Below are positions 24,391 through 37,284 of a DNA stretch of 64,000 nucleotides, piece after piece. The notes under the pieces are model-generated. The model was not told the origin of the DNA. It searched no databases and saw only the letters and a list, made by a program, of their open reading frames with translations. The DNA lies in contig VIIQ02000130.1 in assembly GCA_007449985.2 (NCBI GenBank), positions 62,001-126,000 of the forward strand, written 5' to 3'. The DNA comes from Desmodesmus armatus (taxonomy: Eukaryota; Chlorophyta; Chlorophyceae; Sphaeropleales; Scenedesmaceae). The position numbers and the translations under genes are program-made. Within the stretch, counting starts at the first letter, position 1; each line of letters starts with the position of its first letter.

Positions 24391-27300
24391 ACAGCGCTGG
24401 CTGCGCCCAACCAAGTGTCGCACGCACAGCAGTTTGGCGGGCAGGTCTAGGGTAGAGGCGGTCGGGGGTTGCGCCGGCATGCTGCGGCTTGGTTGCTGGC
24501 TTGTGGCGGCCGGGTGCCAGGGCGCGTTCGTGTTGGGCGGGGCCTCTGAATAAGGCTGTGCAGTTTTCAGCACGTACACACACAGCATCCAGCAGCCAGG
24601 CGCTAGCTTGTGTAGGAGGCGGGTGCAGGCAGGAGGTCGAGGACTAGTAGGCCTGCCCGGCTTCTTTTTGTGGGCTGATGCAGCTGCCGCCACGGCTGCT
24701 GCTGGCAGCAGTGCAGCAGTCGGGGGGCCTCCGGGCGTGCTGCCCGTCCCTGGGTGGGTGTGAGTGCAGACGGGGTTGTCGGGGTTTGGTGTCCCCACCA
24801 CCCCAGGCCTCTGAACCCTTGCTTTTTGGTGCAGCAGCGGTGGCGCTGCTGGGTTTCTTGGGTGTGGATGTTTTGAGGGGCAGGCAGCACGGTCTGGTTC
24901 CCTCAGGCTGCCGCTGATAGCTGCTGCTCTCCAGCAGCCAGGCAGTATGCTTGCAGCAGCAAAGTGTGCCCTGGGTTGGGTGTTGTAGCGTGGTTCAACC
25001 TCAGCGCTTGCCTGTTTTGCTGCTTGCGTCTGCTGTTCATGACATGCAGACGCAGCCAGAGCGTCTCTAGCAGCACATGGTGTTTTGTCGTGTAAGCATG
25101 CAGTGCTGCAGCGGATCTTGTCTTTGTCTGTCGCCCGTTATACAGGGGGGCTTTATACTTGTGTCTCGCAGCTGTGACAGAACTGATGCAGCGGCGGTGC
25201 GGCTAGCAAGCCCTGCTCGTGTTCCATACTGTAGTATGGAACTGTAGACTGTGGCAGTGTGTTGAACACATGAGTGTGTGTTTGACCGGCTTTGGAGGCT
25301 TTTGACAGTAGCTGGTGCCTTCTGGCCCAGCTTTTGTACTACTAAAGCATTGGAAGGGCCCGTGTGCGATGTCTGGCCGGCCAGTCCGCCTGCGCACAAG
25401 AGGGCTTGCAGGGTCAACAGCGTTAGCGGAGGCTCCTGCCTGCCTGATTGGTTGTGTAGGGTTGGGCTGTGCCTTCGGCAGAGCTGTGGGTTCGGCTACT
25501 AAACGCAGGCTACTAGCAGCAGGGGCAGGAGGAGAGTGACGGTTGGGAGTGGAGACATGTACACAAGGTGGTGCCCTGACTTTGTAGGTCTTGTTGCTGC
25601 ACACCTAGTGATGGTTACTGCCACTCAAGCTGCACCACGTGTGTGTTTTAGGCTGCTGTTTGGACTGCTGCTCAGTACAGGGGGTATGACTGACTCTGTG
25701 CTTGTCTGGCACTTGTGCCGTGTGTGTGGGGACCCTTGTACTGGATGCACTTGCAATTTGCTGCTGCTGGACGTGTTTTTGCCAGCTGCGCGACTGGGTT
25801 GGCTAGTGCAGGCTTGACTTTGACAAGACATGTGTTGCAGTACTACCTTTCACCATCCACCTGACCACTTCTGGGCCGGTGCTAGGTGGTGATGGCAGGC
25901 GCAGCGCAGTACAGTGCAGTACATCGCAGCGCAGTGCAGCGCAGCGTGTGTTGTGTGCATGGCGCGCCTTTGGCTGCAAGCTGCCGCTGCGTCTTGCACG
26001 AGCGGTGTGCTTGCATGCTTGCTGTATCACAGACCTCGGCTTGCTGCTGCATCCTTTGCAGCGATTTGGTCCAAAGCCACACTGGTCTGCTTCTGTCAGA
26101 CCAGTTGTTAAGAGGTGGCTCTACAGGCCATCAACACTTGTGTGTGTTTGGGTTCATGGGTCTCGCCTTACTGGCCGTCTGACTAGTTGTAAGCTGGTGT
26201 GTGGGAGTCTCTCTTTCATCAGCAGCAGGAGGCAGTACAGGGGGCGCATGGTTTGACTCTGCTGTGTTCAATACCGGCGTGTAGCAATGCATGCCTTTGC
26301 AATAGCTCTGCATGCGACCACAGTCGCTTGACTGACAGCTCGTATGCAGTTGACCAACCCAGAGTAGACTTGCAGGTTCACAAGCAGCTGGTGTTGACCG
26401 TGGGGGTACGAGTAGCACGCAGACAGGACAGGAGGGAGCAGGTGCAGGCATGTGTGGCGCTTTTTGTGCTGCAGGCAGCGTCAACGCATGTCTTGTAAGC
26501 TTTTGACTTTGGGACCTCTCAAAGCTGACGGGATCGTACCTGGCCCGCTGACTGTTACTTACCCTCGCACCTCTAGTGTTACTTATTGTTACTGTTAGGT
26601 CACTGTTAGGTCACTGACGAGAGGGGCACACGTTGGTTTCCTCGAGTTGCATGTGGCCGTGCAACCGTGCTGCTACCATACTGCAGGACTCATCGGTGTG
26701 CAAGAGGACCAGTTGTCAGTACCCAGTGGGAATCAAGCATCACTGCATTACCATGGCGAAACAGCAACTAGCTGTGGCCAGGACAGGGGTGGTTACTGTA
26801 CTCTGGGCACAAGGTCAGGGCTGGTATGCGCCTTTGTGGTGTGGTGTGCAGCAACATATATGTTGTCATGTTTTGGGGTGTGGGCACCAGTGCATTAGCA
26901 GCAGACTATATAGACAGATAGCAAGCAAGCCGCACTTGCAGGCAGCATGCCATCGTTTCAGGGCCTGTCGCTGCGCTGCGGCAGCCACCCAGCGCTTGTG
27001 CTGGCCATGCGGTGTTTGTGAGGCTTCTGCAACGCAGGCCAAGGCAAGTTTGTGGATAGCGCACATGTGTTGCGTGTCAGCACAAATGCCCACTCCTTTT
27101 GGTTGAGTGGGCTTCTTGAGTCGGCTGTTTGTGCGGTGTGCTGCTGGCTTGTGTGAGGTGCAGGCAGGGGGCTACTTTTCATGCTCATGTGACACGTATG
27201 CTACCCGACAAGCAGCGGTGCAGGCATGCCTTCCTCGCGGCATCTCTCAATGCGAACATGGGGTGTTGCACACCAGTGTTACTGTGGTCTGCCCGGTGAA

Positions 27301-29958
27301 ATGAATACGTACCCTCAACACACATATGCGGTTTAGCTGCTGCGCAGCGCTGGGGGGCTGCATGCAGCATAAGCAGGGGCCAGCACGACAGGCAGGCAGC
27401 ACATCGAGTGTAGTGGGCAAACACAGGAGTGCGCTCAGGAGGTTTGCTTGACAACACTGTCTGCATGCCGGCCCATCTGTCCTGCACCCTTTTCCTGCAC
27501 CTGGCTCTTGTGAACTCACCGCTAATGGGAGATGTGGAGCTCCCCCCATGCGGCAGCACAGCAGTGCACGGTTCTGTGCACGCCAGTAGGTTGAATTGAA
27601 TCGTGCTGTCGGTGCTGTTGACGCTGCTTTCTGTCCACATGCTGTGTGACCTACCCCTGAGGGCGGGGCTCTATCTATCAGGGTACATGCCCTGGGGGCT
27701 TTCGGGCAAAGCCAAAGTGCAATCAGCTCTCACCTGCTCCTGACTTGTGACGGCCTCGTGCTGTGAAGTGTGCCAGTAAATGTCAGGAGAGCCTCTTGTG
27801 CTTTTGTCCTGTGTGTTGCTGCACGTGTATGCATGAACAAAGCTGCCAATTTCGCTGCAGGATTTGGACTCGGCGGCTCTTTTGTTGCTGCTGGACCTGT
27901 TTGCTCGGTGTGTGTGCACTATGGCGGTGTGTGTGTACGTGGGGCTTCTGCATCCTCTGCAGTGCTGATCGCGCCGCAGGAGGTTTTGGGGTAGGAGGCC
28001 TAGCAGGAGTGTTCCAGGCACGCAGCTGCCTGCATGACGAGAGGCATCTGCAGGCTTTCATGTTGACCACAGGCAGGCAGGCAACGCAAGGGATTGACTG
28101 GTTCTTTTTTTGGCTCTCCCAGGCACACAGCAGCATGTGGTTGACACCGTAAACCCTGTGTTGGGCGAGATGCTTACCAGCAGATATGCTGGTGACTGGC
28201 TACAGCTGCTGGTGCTGTCTTTGCCAGCATGCGGGCATATCGGGAGCAACTGAGCAGCACTCATGGCGGCTTGTGCTCCTTTACAGTGCGCAGGGGCATG
28301 CCTGTGTGCTTTGTCGAGCCTCTATTGACCGCTGGCGCCTCTTTTTTACAGCTTGACTTGCATGTCGTCAGCGCGCATGCATCCCCGCCACCAGTGTGGA
28401 TGACTAATCTTCTTACTGACTACTGTGCAGCAGGTGTGATTCGCACGGCATGGCTAGCACCTCTCTTTGTTGGGGCCTGGGCGTTGGCTGGGCGCTGCTT
28501 TGCTGCCGACAGGGCAAAGCGGCAGGTGGATTTGGTTCTCGACAGCAAGCCCCTCTCTGCAAAGCAGCCCAGATGGTTTGCACGCTGCTGTTCAGTGTCT
28601 GTAGGCCAGTTGGACATGTACCACCATACCTCTCAGCAGTACAGCCTGTGCTGCAGTACATCAGCTGTTACACGGCGTGTCGTGTGTGCGTGCGTGTTTT
28701 AGGTGTCAGCAGGTGCACCCACTTGTGTGAGGTTCCGGGGTTTGGGGGTTCTGTCCCTCGTGCTGGGAGCAAGCTGAACCCTGGGAGCTGCAACAGCAGT
28801 ACTTTGTACCTCGTATGATGTACTTTATGTAGCTCACCACCAGCGTAGCAGCAGCCACTTTTATGCACTGCTAGCGGTTGCAGATCCTGTGTGCCCTTCC
28901 CCATGTCGCAGCAACCTCAGAAATGAGGTCTGCAGGCATGCAACACAGCATGTGGCATAAAGCAACATTGTGGGGGCCAGTCGGGTGCGCATGGGCGTCT
29001 GCCAGACTGCTAGGCATGCTGCTAGGGTTGGCGGCTCCGTTGCTGCTCCAACATGCACTGCTGCCAGCTAGAAGAGGTTGCGATGCAGGTGTAGGGCAGG
29101 AATGCATCTTGGTTCTCCCTTCGTATCTATCTTGAAGCATCCGTGCGGATGATTTCTCTACAGTCAAGTAGAGGTACAGTAGCAGGTAGATAGGATGGGT
29201 CCGTAGGGTATCACTGCATGTCGTCTGCATGTCTCAGAGCGACGTGCTCTGCTTCAGCAACGGTTTGAAAGATTTGTCTGCTGAGCCGATGTTATGTCCT
29301 GGCATCGTTTATTGTAACACCCGCCACCTCTTGCTGCAGGCCTGAACTCTGTGTACGAAAGCTGCTCCTTGGTTGAATGATCTGGAGCAGGTTAGAAACT
29401 CACTCCTACATGACGTACAGCACCCACTCACGAACGGATTCCATCGCTTGCCCGCATCCGTGCGCGGACCGCGCAAGCAAGTAATCGCACGACCGGCGTT
29501 CAAATGCTTTTCGTAAGAGGGTTGGCCGTGCACAAATGTCTTCAAAGTGGTTCTGCAAAACTTCAAGCGCCCAAGCCTTGGGCCTGGCAGGGGCTTGGTC
29601 ATCGTAGGGGTTGTCACATCCAACTGCCGCCGTTTACCAGGGCCATCTCCCAGGTCGGGAACAGCACATGTTTGAGCCCACTGGAATCATGCTTCCTAAG
29701 CCAGCGTCACACGCAAAACGCTACCCAAATGTAAGCAACACCAAGTGACTGCATGAATCTCACAACTACTGAAGTGGTGGCCCCCACCCACAACGACTCA
29801 ATTGCCCGCAGAGCGTTGTGCGCCCTTGCGGCGCCCCAAGAACCACGCTCTCCACCACAACCTGCTCCCATGCTGTGCACTGCACGGCAGCGGCGACACA
29901 CCCTCAACACCCAGCAGCATTCCCTCCCTACTACTGCCGGCACCTCCTACACCCCTTA
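24391..29958. other. 5.6-kb gene-poor region
   Basis: It follows the RRM gene and precedes the 3' end of the giant minus-strand gene. Frames of up to 157 codons occur in all frames, but their translations are Cys/His/Ser-rich and show no domain, splice chain or repeat with coding character. Low-complexity GCAGT-type sequence lies at about 25898-25950 and a short GTTACT/GTTAGGTCACT repeat at about 26570-26615. It may hold long UTRs or a noncoding transcript, which cannot be told from sequence alone. Confidence 0.4.
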
Positions 29959-29959
29959 T

Positions 29960-30480
29960 CAGCCCCGCCTGCCAGCTCTCACACTGCTGCTGCTGCCAAC
30001 AGCACCGCGCCGCCTCAAACCCCTACCGCGGCCGCGCGCTTCCCTCACACCACGCCTACTACTCAGACTCCTGCCGCTGCCAGCGTGCTGCCCTGCGCCT
30101 CTGCTGTCTGCCCCCCTCCGCCCCCTGCGCCAGGCCAGATACTGCACACTGCGCTGGAGGTCAGCCACCTCTGCAGCAGACAGAATCACCCAAGAGTCCA
30201 CCACTACCCTCACAGCAGCCTGCCAGCCCTCACACTGGTGCTGCTGCCAACAGCACCGCGCCACTTCACACCACTACCGCGGCGGCGCGCTCCCCTCACA
30301 CCACGCCTACTACAAGCACCGCTCACACCCCTGCCGCTGCTGCTGCCAGCCTGCTGCCCTGCGCCTCTGCTGCTAGTCCCTCTCCGCCCCCTGCACCAGG
30401 CCAGGTACTGCACACTGCGCTGAAGGTCAGCCACCTCTGTCGCTGACAGAGGCACCCTCGAATCAACCACTGCCCTCACA
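29960..30480 (-). repeat. Tandem duplication at the 3' end of the giant gene, unit about 260 bases
   Basis: The two units are about 29960-30215 and 30220-30480. Read on the minus strand, both encode ATEVADLQRSVQYLAW (or AAEVADLQRS in the distal copy) followed by an Arg/Gly/Ser-rich tail and QRSVQ..RGRRG. The proximal copy is the end of the giant protein. The distal copy lies past its stop codon at 30210-30212. Confidence 0.85.
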
Positions 30481-31297
30481 GCAGCCATAAAAGGCTGACC
30501 CCAGGCCCCTGAGGGCATCACCAAGCCTAGCTGGCTCACAGCAGCACCCACACGGCCTAGGGACGCTGCGTCCAGCAGCAGCAGCCGCCGCTGCAGCAGC
30601 AGCAGGACCTGCCTGAGGAAGGAGCTGCCTCGGCGGCGGCTGCGGCGGCTGTTGTAGCCGCTGCCGTGTGTAGTACCAGCAGCAGCTGTGTGTGCTGAGC
30701 CTGCACTGGCAGCAGCAGCAGCAGCAGAAGCGCGTGCTGCAGAGGCCCCGAGAGGACCCACGTGCTGCACCTGGTACCAGTGGAGTCGTGTCGTTGCCGA
30801 CAGCAGCGCTGCCAGCTGCTTGCCGGAGCAGCACGGTAGCAGGGGGCGCAGGGAAGACCTGAACGCCGCTGCGGATGCTGCAGGCAAGTCAAACTCAAGC
30901 TGCCCCATGCACTCGAAAAGCTCAGCTAGCAGCTCTGGGGTCCAACTGCTGCTGCTGCTGCTGCTGGCCCTGCTGCTGGTGAATGCGGCTGCTGTTGCAC
31001 TGCTATCAACACCTACAGACTCGGGTGTGCTGATGGCCCCAACAGCACCAGCAGCAGCTGCTGCCTGGCTGTGCAGCAGGCTGTGTTGCACGGCACATGC
31101 CACCCCCACACACCAGTCTTGAGGGGGTTCGTACCGAAGCTTCACCGCAAGCTGCAACACCCACACCACAAGGTGTGGCTGCACAGCACTACTGCACCAT
31201 TGCCTGCCTGCCGCTGTTACAACACCCGCACCCACGCCTGATGTGACTACAGTGGCAGCCGATGTGGCTTTGGCTGCAAGACCTGCCCCTTCACCAA

Positions 31298-31337
<40 letters not shown>

Positions 31338-33764
31338 GCGGTCCTTTCCTGCAGCTTCCTGCAAGCGCAGCAGGCAGTGCTGCATCACAGCATCCACCCT
31401 AGCAGGGGCCAGGTCGTGCTGCTGTTGCACAAGCCCCTGCAGGAACTGTAGCAGCTGCACCATGCTACAGCCAGGCAGCTGTAGCAGTGCAGCATCGTAC
31501 AGCGCATCCAGCCAATCCACGGGGGCCCTCACACCCAACTGACCCAAGCAGCGCAAGCAGCATGTCAGCTGGCGAGGGCTGCAAGCGGCAAACTGCTGCC
31601 GCAGCTGCTGCAGCAGCGCTTCTAACCAAGGCTGTGGAATGCGAGCAGCCGCCGATGCTGCTGCTGCTGACGCCGCTTGGCTTGTTGCTGCATACTGTGT
31701 GCGCTGACTATTGCTGCTGCTGCTGCTGGCTGTGCTGGCAGCTGCAAGTGGACGGTGCATTGGTCTGTGCAGCAGCTTGGATGGGAGGCTGCTGCCACTG
31801 CTGCTTTGCTGTTGCTGCTGCTGCTGGACCAGAGGTGCACTAGTGACAGCACCAGCACCTGCATCCGTGCTGCCACTGTTGCCGGCAGCAGCAGCAGCAC
31901 CACTGCTGCTGCTGCTGCTGCCCGCCTGCAAGTAGCCCCTCTCCCCTGCACCCCCTTCCCCAGGCACATCCTCCATCGCCTGCCCACCGGCAACAACCCC
32001 TCCCTGCTGCAACTCACCCCCATCCCCATCCCCAGCAGCAACAGCAGCAGCAGTAGTGAAAGATCTGCGTGCAGCTCTGGCTGCTACTGCTGCTCCCTGC
32101 TGCCAAGCAGCAGCAGCCTGCAGACAGTCCACCAGCTGCTGCGGCTGCATGGCCCCTACCTGGCCCGCCACCTGGCCCCGCCACAGCACCTGCCATCCGG
32201 GACCAGGGGTGACACCCAGCCGGGCCAGGGACCACCCCACGTCAGCCAGAAACTCCGGTGACTGCTGCTGCTGCTGCTGCTGCTGTGGTGAGGCCATGGC
32301 TTGTCCTGTGTACTGTAGGACGGTTTGCAGCCATGTCTGCGGCAGCTGCTGCACTTCCAGCAGCGCTAGAGACAGCAGCACAACACGCAGGTGACTGCTG
32401 CTGCTGCTGCTGCCTTGTTTACATAGTGCCTGAGTCCGTTGCAGGACGGTGGCCAGCAGGAGGGGTTGGGTGGCATCCTCCACACAGCTGCAAACGCCCA
32501 CAACACCACAGCAGCAACACGCATGTCACCAGCAGCAAGCAACACTGGCAGCTGCTGCTGCAGCTGCGCCATCCAGCCGCCGCTACTGCTGCAACTACTG
32601 CTGGTGCTGCTGCTGACTGCTGTTGGTGCAGTTGTGAACAATACTGGGTGACACTGCTGTGTGTCGATCCGAGCAAACAGCAGCAGAGACTGGGCTGCTG
32701 TCACCAACATGGACTGCAGCTGCTGCTGCTGCTGCTGCAGCTGCTGTTCGCTGTTGGTCTGCGTTATGTTGACAGCAGCAGCAGCAGCAGCAGCCGAGGC
32801 TTCAGCTGCAGCAGCAGCAGATGTGATCACTCTCAACACCAACTGAGCAGCAGCTGCCTTCGCTGCTGCTGTCACAGGCCACCTGCTATCCGCCACAGCA
32901 CACAGCACAGCACAGCAGCCAGGACCCAGCACCTTGACAGCAGCAGCAGCAGCAGCGGCTGCGGCGGCTGCATCTGCCTGTGGAGCTGCTGCCACACTGC
33001 TGCCACCCTCAGCAGTAGCAGCAGCAGCAGCGGCGGCGGCGGCGGCGGCTTGGTCCGCTGCTTCTGCTGCTGCAGACAGTGCCTGCTGCATGGATGCCAC
33101 ACAGCTGCTGCCCCAGGTGTCTAGAAAGTGTTGAAGCTGTTGGGCGTTAGGGGGTGGCAATGCCAGGGGTCCCTGCACAACGAGGGGTGGCAGTGCCAGG
33201 GGTACCTGCAGGACAGGGGGTGGCAGTGCCAGGGGTACCTGCAGGACAGGGGGTGGCAGTGCCAGAGGTACCTGCAGGACTGCTGATACTGCTTTGATCA
33301 CTGCTGCCTGCTGCTGTAGGGTCAGTACCGCAGGGGGTGCTGAAGGGCCCAGGGGGTCTGCCACATCGATATGATGGCGGTCTATACCAGCAGCAGCAGC
33401 AGCAGGGGGTGCTGCAGCCCCTCCAGCTTGGCTGTTAGAGCTGGTAACCACTGTGCAACCAGCCAGTTGTGCACCTGCTGCTGCTGCTGCTGGTGCTGCT
33501 GCATTGCTGCACCCCCAGCTGACACCACACCACCAGCCGTGCTGCTGTAGGCCCTACCACTGCCGACGGCACCCGCAGCACCCGCAGCAGCACCAGCAGC
33601 AGCAGCAGCAGCAGCACTGGCAGCGTGTGCCAGTAGCAGCTGTGCCAGTGCCAGCAGCTGCTGTAGGGAAGCTGCCTGCAGCACACCCCCAACCCCTGCA
33701 GCCTCACACCAGTCCACCCACCAAGCGGCAGGCATGAGGGGCACCTTGCTGCTGCTGCCGCTGC

Positions 33765-33822
<58 letters not shown>

Positions 33823-34545
33823 AGAGGACTGGGAGGAGGAGCTGGGGGCTGCAAGTTGCAACAACAGCAGCAGCACTCGCAGCTGCAGGGACGCTGCATG
33901 TGCATCCTGCTGCTGTTGCTGCTGAGGGGATGCATGCTGCTCCAGAATTGTGCTGTGCCCTTGCTGCAGCTGCTTCAGATGCAGCAGGCTAGCAGACAAC
34001 AAGCGCGACACAAGCTCCTTGGACTGCTGCTGCTGCTGCTGCTGTTCTGCTGGTGCAGCCGCTGCCGCTGCTGCTGCTGCTGTAGCTGGCGCTCCAGCTG
34101 TGGGTACTGCTGCTGCTGCTGCTTGCAGGAGCTGCTTGCTGACCCACAAGGCTGACTCCAGGCACTCCAAGTCTGCTGCTGCAAGTTTCAAAGACACCTG
34201 CGGGCAAAGCACACATGGGACTTCTTGGTAGCACCGTCCTCGTGAGGTTCCGTTAGCCTGCAATTTATATAATTATATTTTGTTTTGGAAGTATCAAGGG
34301 GGTGACCCTGCAATTAGCTCCAACCACAGTGTAGACACTGATTTGTTGGGATACCAAGACTTGGTCAAGTCGTCCTGACGCTGTGTGATACCATACAATG
34401 AGGCATCAGGTTATTACTGACTGATGTATGCCCCAAGTTCAGTTGACACCCACCTGCTGCACAACCTCAGTAGCCAGCTGGGGAACCACCTCCGCCAGAC
34501 ACCACCTCCCAACACCATGCCCACACTGCTCCTCTTGCCACCTTG

Positions 34546-34619
<74 letters not shown>

Positions 34620-35022
34620 GGCTGCAGCTGGTGTGTCCTGATTTGTGTCCAAAGCGTGGGGTGTTGGTCCTGACTAAGGGGGTGCAGGGGCACCAGCAGT
34701 GCCCTAGCCAAGTGCAGCAGCTGCCTCAGCTGCAGCTGACACACCCCACCAGCCAGGCACTGCACAGCATGGAGCAGCAGCGGCGCCAGGCTGGCACTAC
34801 TGCTGTCACTACCGCTACTGCTGCTGCTGCTGGTGGTGGTGCTGCATGAGTGCACCAGGGAGACAAGCACCCCTGCAGCACTAGTCACTGCTAAGGCGTA
34901 CATCGCTGGTGGCGTTGCATGGTCAGGAGGGTGTTGACTCTGGACGCACCCAAACTGCTGCTGCTGCTGCTGGTGTATCAAGACTCCTTGCAGAGCTACA
35001 GCCCAGGTCATTGAGTTCTGAA

Positions 35023-35053
<31 letters not shown>

Positions 35054-35119
35054 AGTTTGTGGCGGCTTTTCGGCTGCAGTCAAGGCATTGCAGAAATGCA
35101 TCCAATGCCAAGGAGATGC

Positions 35120-35151
<32 letters not shown>

Positions 35152-35452
35152 TATATACTGTCTGCAGGTGCCCTGCTGCTGCCGCTGGCTGCATCTGTCT
35201 GCCACTGCTGCTGCCTCCTGGACTGCCTTCATCTGCGAGCACAGTACTCCCCCTGCCTCCACCAGCAGCAGCAGCAGCAGCAGGCTGCTGCTGCTGCTGC
35301 TGCTGCAGGGCGTGTTCCGTACTGTCGTGTGGCGCCTCCCCCCACCCCAGCACAGCATCCCACACCCTCTGGCACCAAGCCTCATCTGCACCCTGCCAGC
35401 CAGCTGCCACCAGCTGCTGCACACATACTGTGGCATCACGAAGCACGCTCAG

Positions 35453-35487
<35 letters not shown>

Positions 35488-37036
35488 GTGATGGTGCTGA
35501 TGATGCTGGTTGCTCTGTACCGCTGGCACCTGCAACAGCAGCAGCAGCAGAACCTGCCAAGGCTGCTGGCAGCGCATCTGCAGCAGCTTGCAGCCATGCA
35601 CCAGGGAACATCTGCTGCCGCTGCTGCTGTTGTGACTGAGTCGGCAGGTGGCGCAGCAGCAGCAGCAGCTCCCTACCAGCCATACCCCCAACAGCAGCAG
35701 GGTCCAAGTAACGGGCCCACACACTAGTGACACCCGGCAGTGGCAGCTGCAGCGTCTGTAAAGCCTGGGTAATGGCCAGTAGCTGCTTGGTACTGAAAGG
35801 CTGCTGCTGCTGTGCTGCTGCTGCCGCCCAGGCTGCTAGCCAACCGCTGGACGGAGTGACACCAGCAGCAGCAGCAGCAGCAGTAGATGAAGCAACGGTA
35901 GTGACACTGTTGGCTGCCTGATGCCTCTGCTGCTGTTTAAGAAGGTAGGCAGCCAGCTGCATTGTTGCAACTAAGAAGCCAACCCTTGGCTGCTGCTGCT
36001 GCTGCTGAGGTGTGCTGCTGGTCCTGCTGCTGCTGCTGTGCTGCTGCCCCTGCAGCAGCAATGCCAGGCTGTTGCTGTAGCACCAGGCAACCCAGGTTGC
36101 ATCAGGCTGTAGCTGCAGCCCACACACCGCATCGCACACTGCTGTAAACAGGGCGTGGTTTGTGACACTGGGCCGCCACATCAGCTCAACACCATGCTGC
36201 TGCTGCTGCTGCAGATGGGAAGCTTCCGCTGCTGCTGCTGCTGCTGTTGGTGGGTTAGTGAGGACATGTCTGTACTGCGGTACGGGCGGGACATCTGCTG
36301 CAGCAGCTGCTGGGCTAGGGCTCTCTGTTGATCTGCTGTGAGCATGACTTCCTGAGAATGAGGCAACAGCACCTGGTCCTTAGCCTGTGCTTGAGCGCTG
36401 CTGCTGCTGCTGCGCCTCTTCGCTTTGCGTCTCTCCCTGGTGCGTCTGTTCCTCCAGCAGCTGCTGCTGCTGCTGCTGGTAGTGGTGCTACTGCTACTGC
36501 TGGGGGTAGGGTCACCGAACAGCCACAGCACTCGTAGGAGTTCTGCTGCTCTACCAGCCGAGCTGGGTTTATCCTGCAGGCCAGCAGCAGCTGTGGCCAG
36601 CAACCCCAGCAGCATGGCCCTCAGTTTCTGTGGGAGTCCACCCGCTGCTGCTGCTGCCGCTGCTGCTGCTGCTGCTGCTGCTGGCGCTGGTGCTGCTGGT
36701 GCTGCTGGTGCTGGTGCTGCTGGTGCTGCTGCTGGTGCTGCTGGTGCTGCTGCTGTGGCAGGGTGGGGTGTGTGCTGGTGCCGCTGCTGCATGCTGTGGA
36801 TCAGCACAGCTTGCTGCAGGATGCGCAGGCAGCTGCCGGCATCAAGGCTTGCCCACCAAGCTTGCTGCTGCTGCTGCTGCTGCTGCTGCTGTCGCTGCTG
36901 TTTGAGGGTGCGTGTCCTTGCTGTTTTGAGCCAAAGCAGCAGGGCAGGCCAGCTGTGGCAGTCTTGCAGAGGCTTAGGCACCTTTTTATTGGCCTGCTGT
37001 GCCTTCTGCGTTATAGGAGCCCCATGGCTGCTGCCC

Positions 37037-37079
<43 letters not shown>

Positions 37080-37234
37080 GCTGAGCTTGACCATTCTGGC
37101 CAGCCTGCTGCTGCGTTGCCTGCTGTTGTCCTTGTGTTTGGTGCTGTTGCTGCTGCCGTGGTTGTGCGTATGGCTGCTGATGCTGTAGCTGTCCAGCGGG
37201 TAGCTGCTGGTGCCGCTGTCCTGCTGTGTGTTGT

Positions 37235-37284
<50 letters not shown>

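Noticed and set aside
23206..24801. Minus-strand and second-frame ORFs of 170-328 codons over the RRM gene
   Set aside because: They are shadows of the long Gly/Gln/Pro-rich exon 4, whose plus frame carries the RRM2 motifs.
25203..28702. Several 100-157 codon frames in the 24-30 kb spacer
   Set aside because: Translations are dominated by Cys, His and Ser with no conserved motif, and I could not join any into a splice-consistent chain.
29753..30446. Plus-strand frames of ~200 codons rich in Pro, Thr and Ser
   Set aside because: They are antisense to the duplicated C-terminal region of the giant gene. The minus-strand frame carries the helical-repeat pattern.
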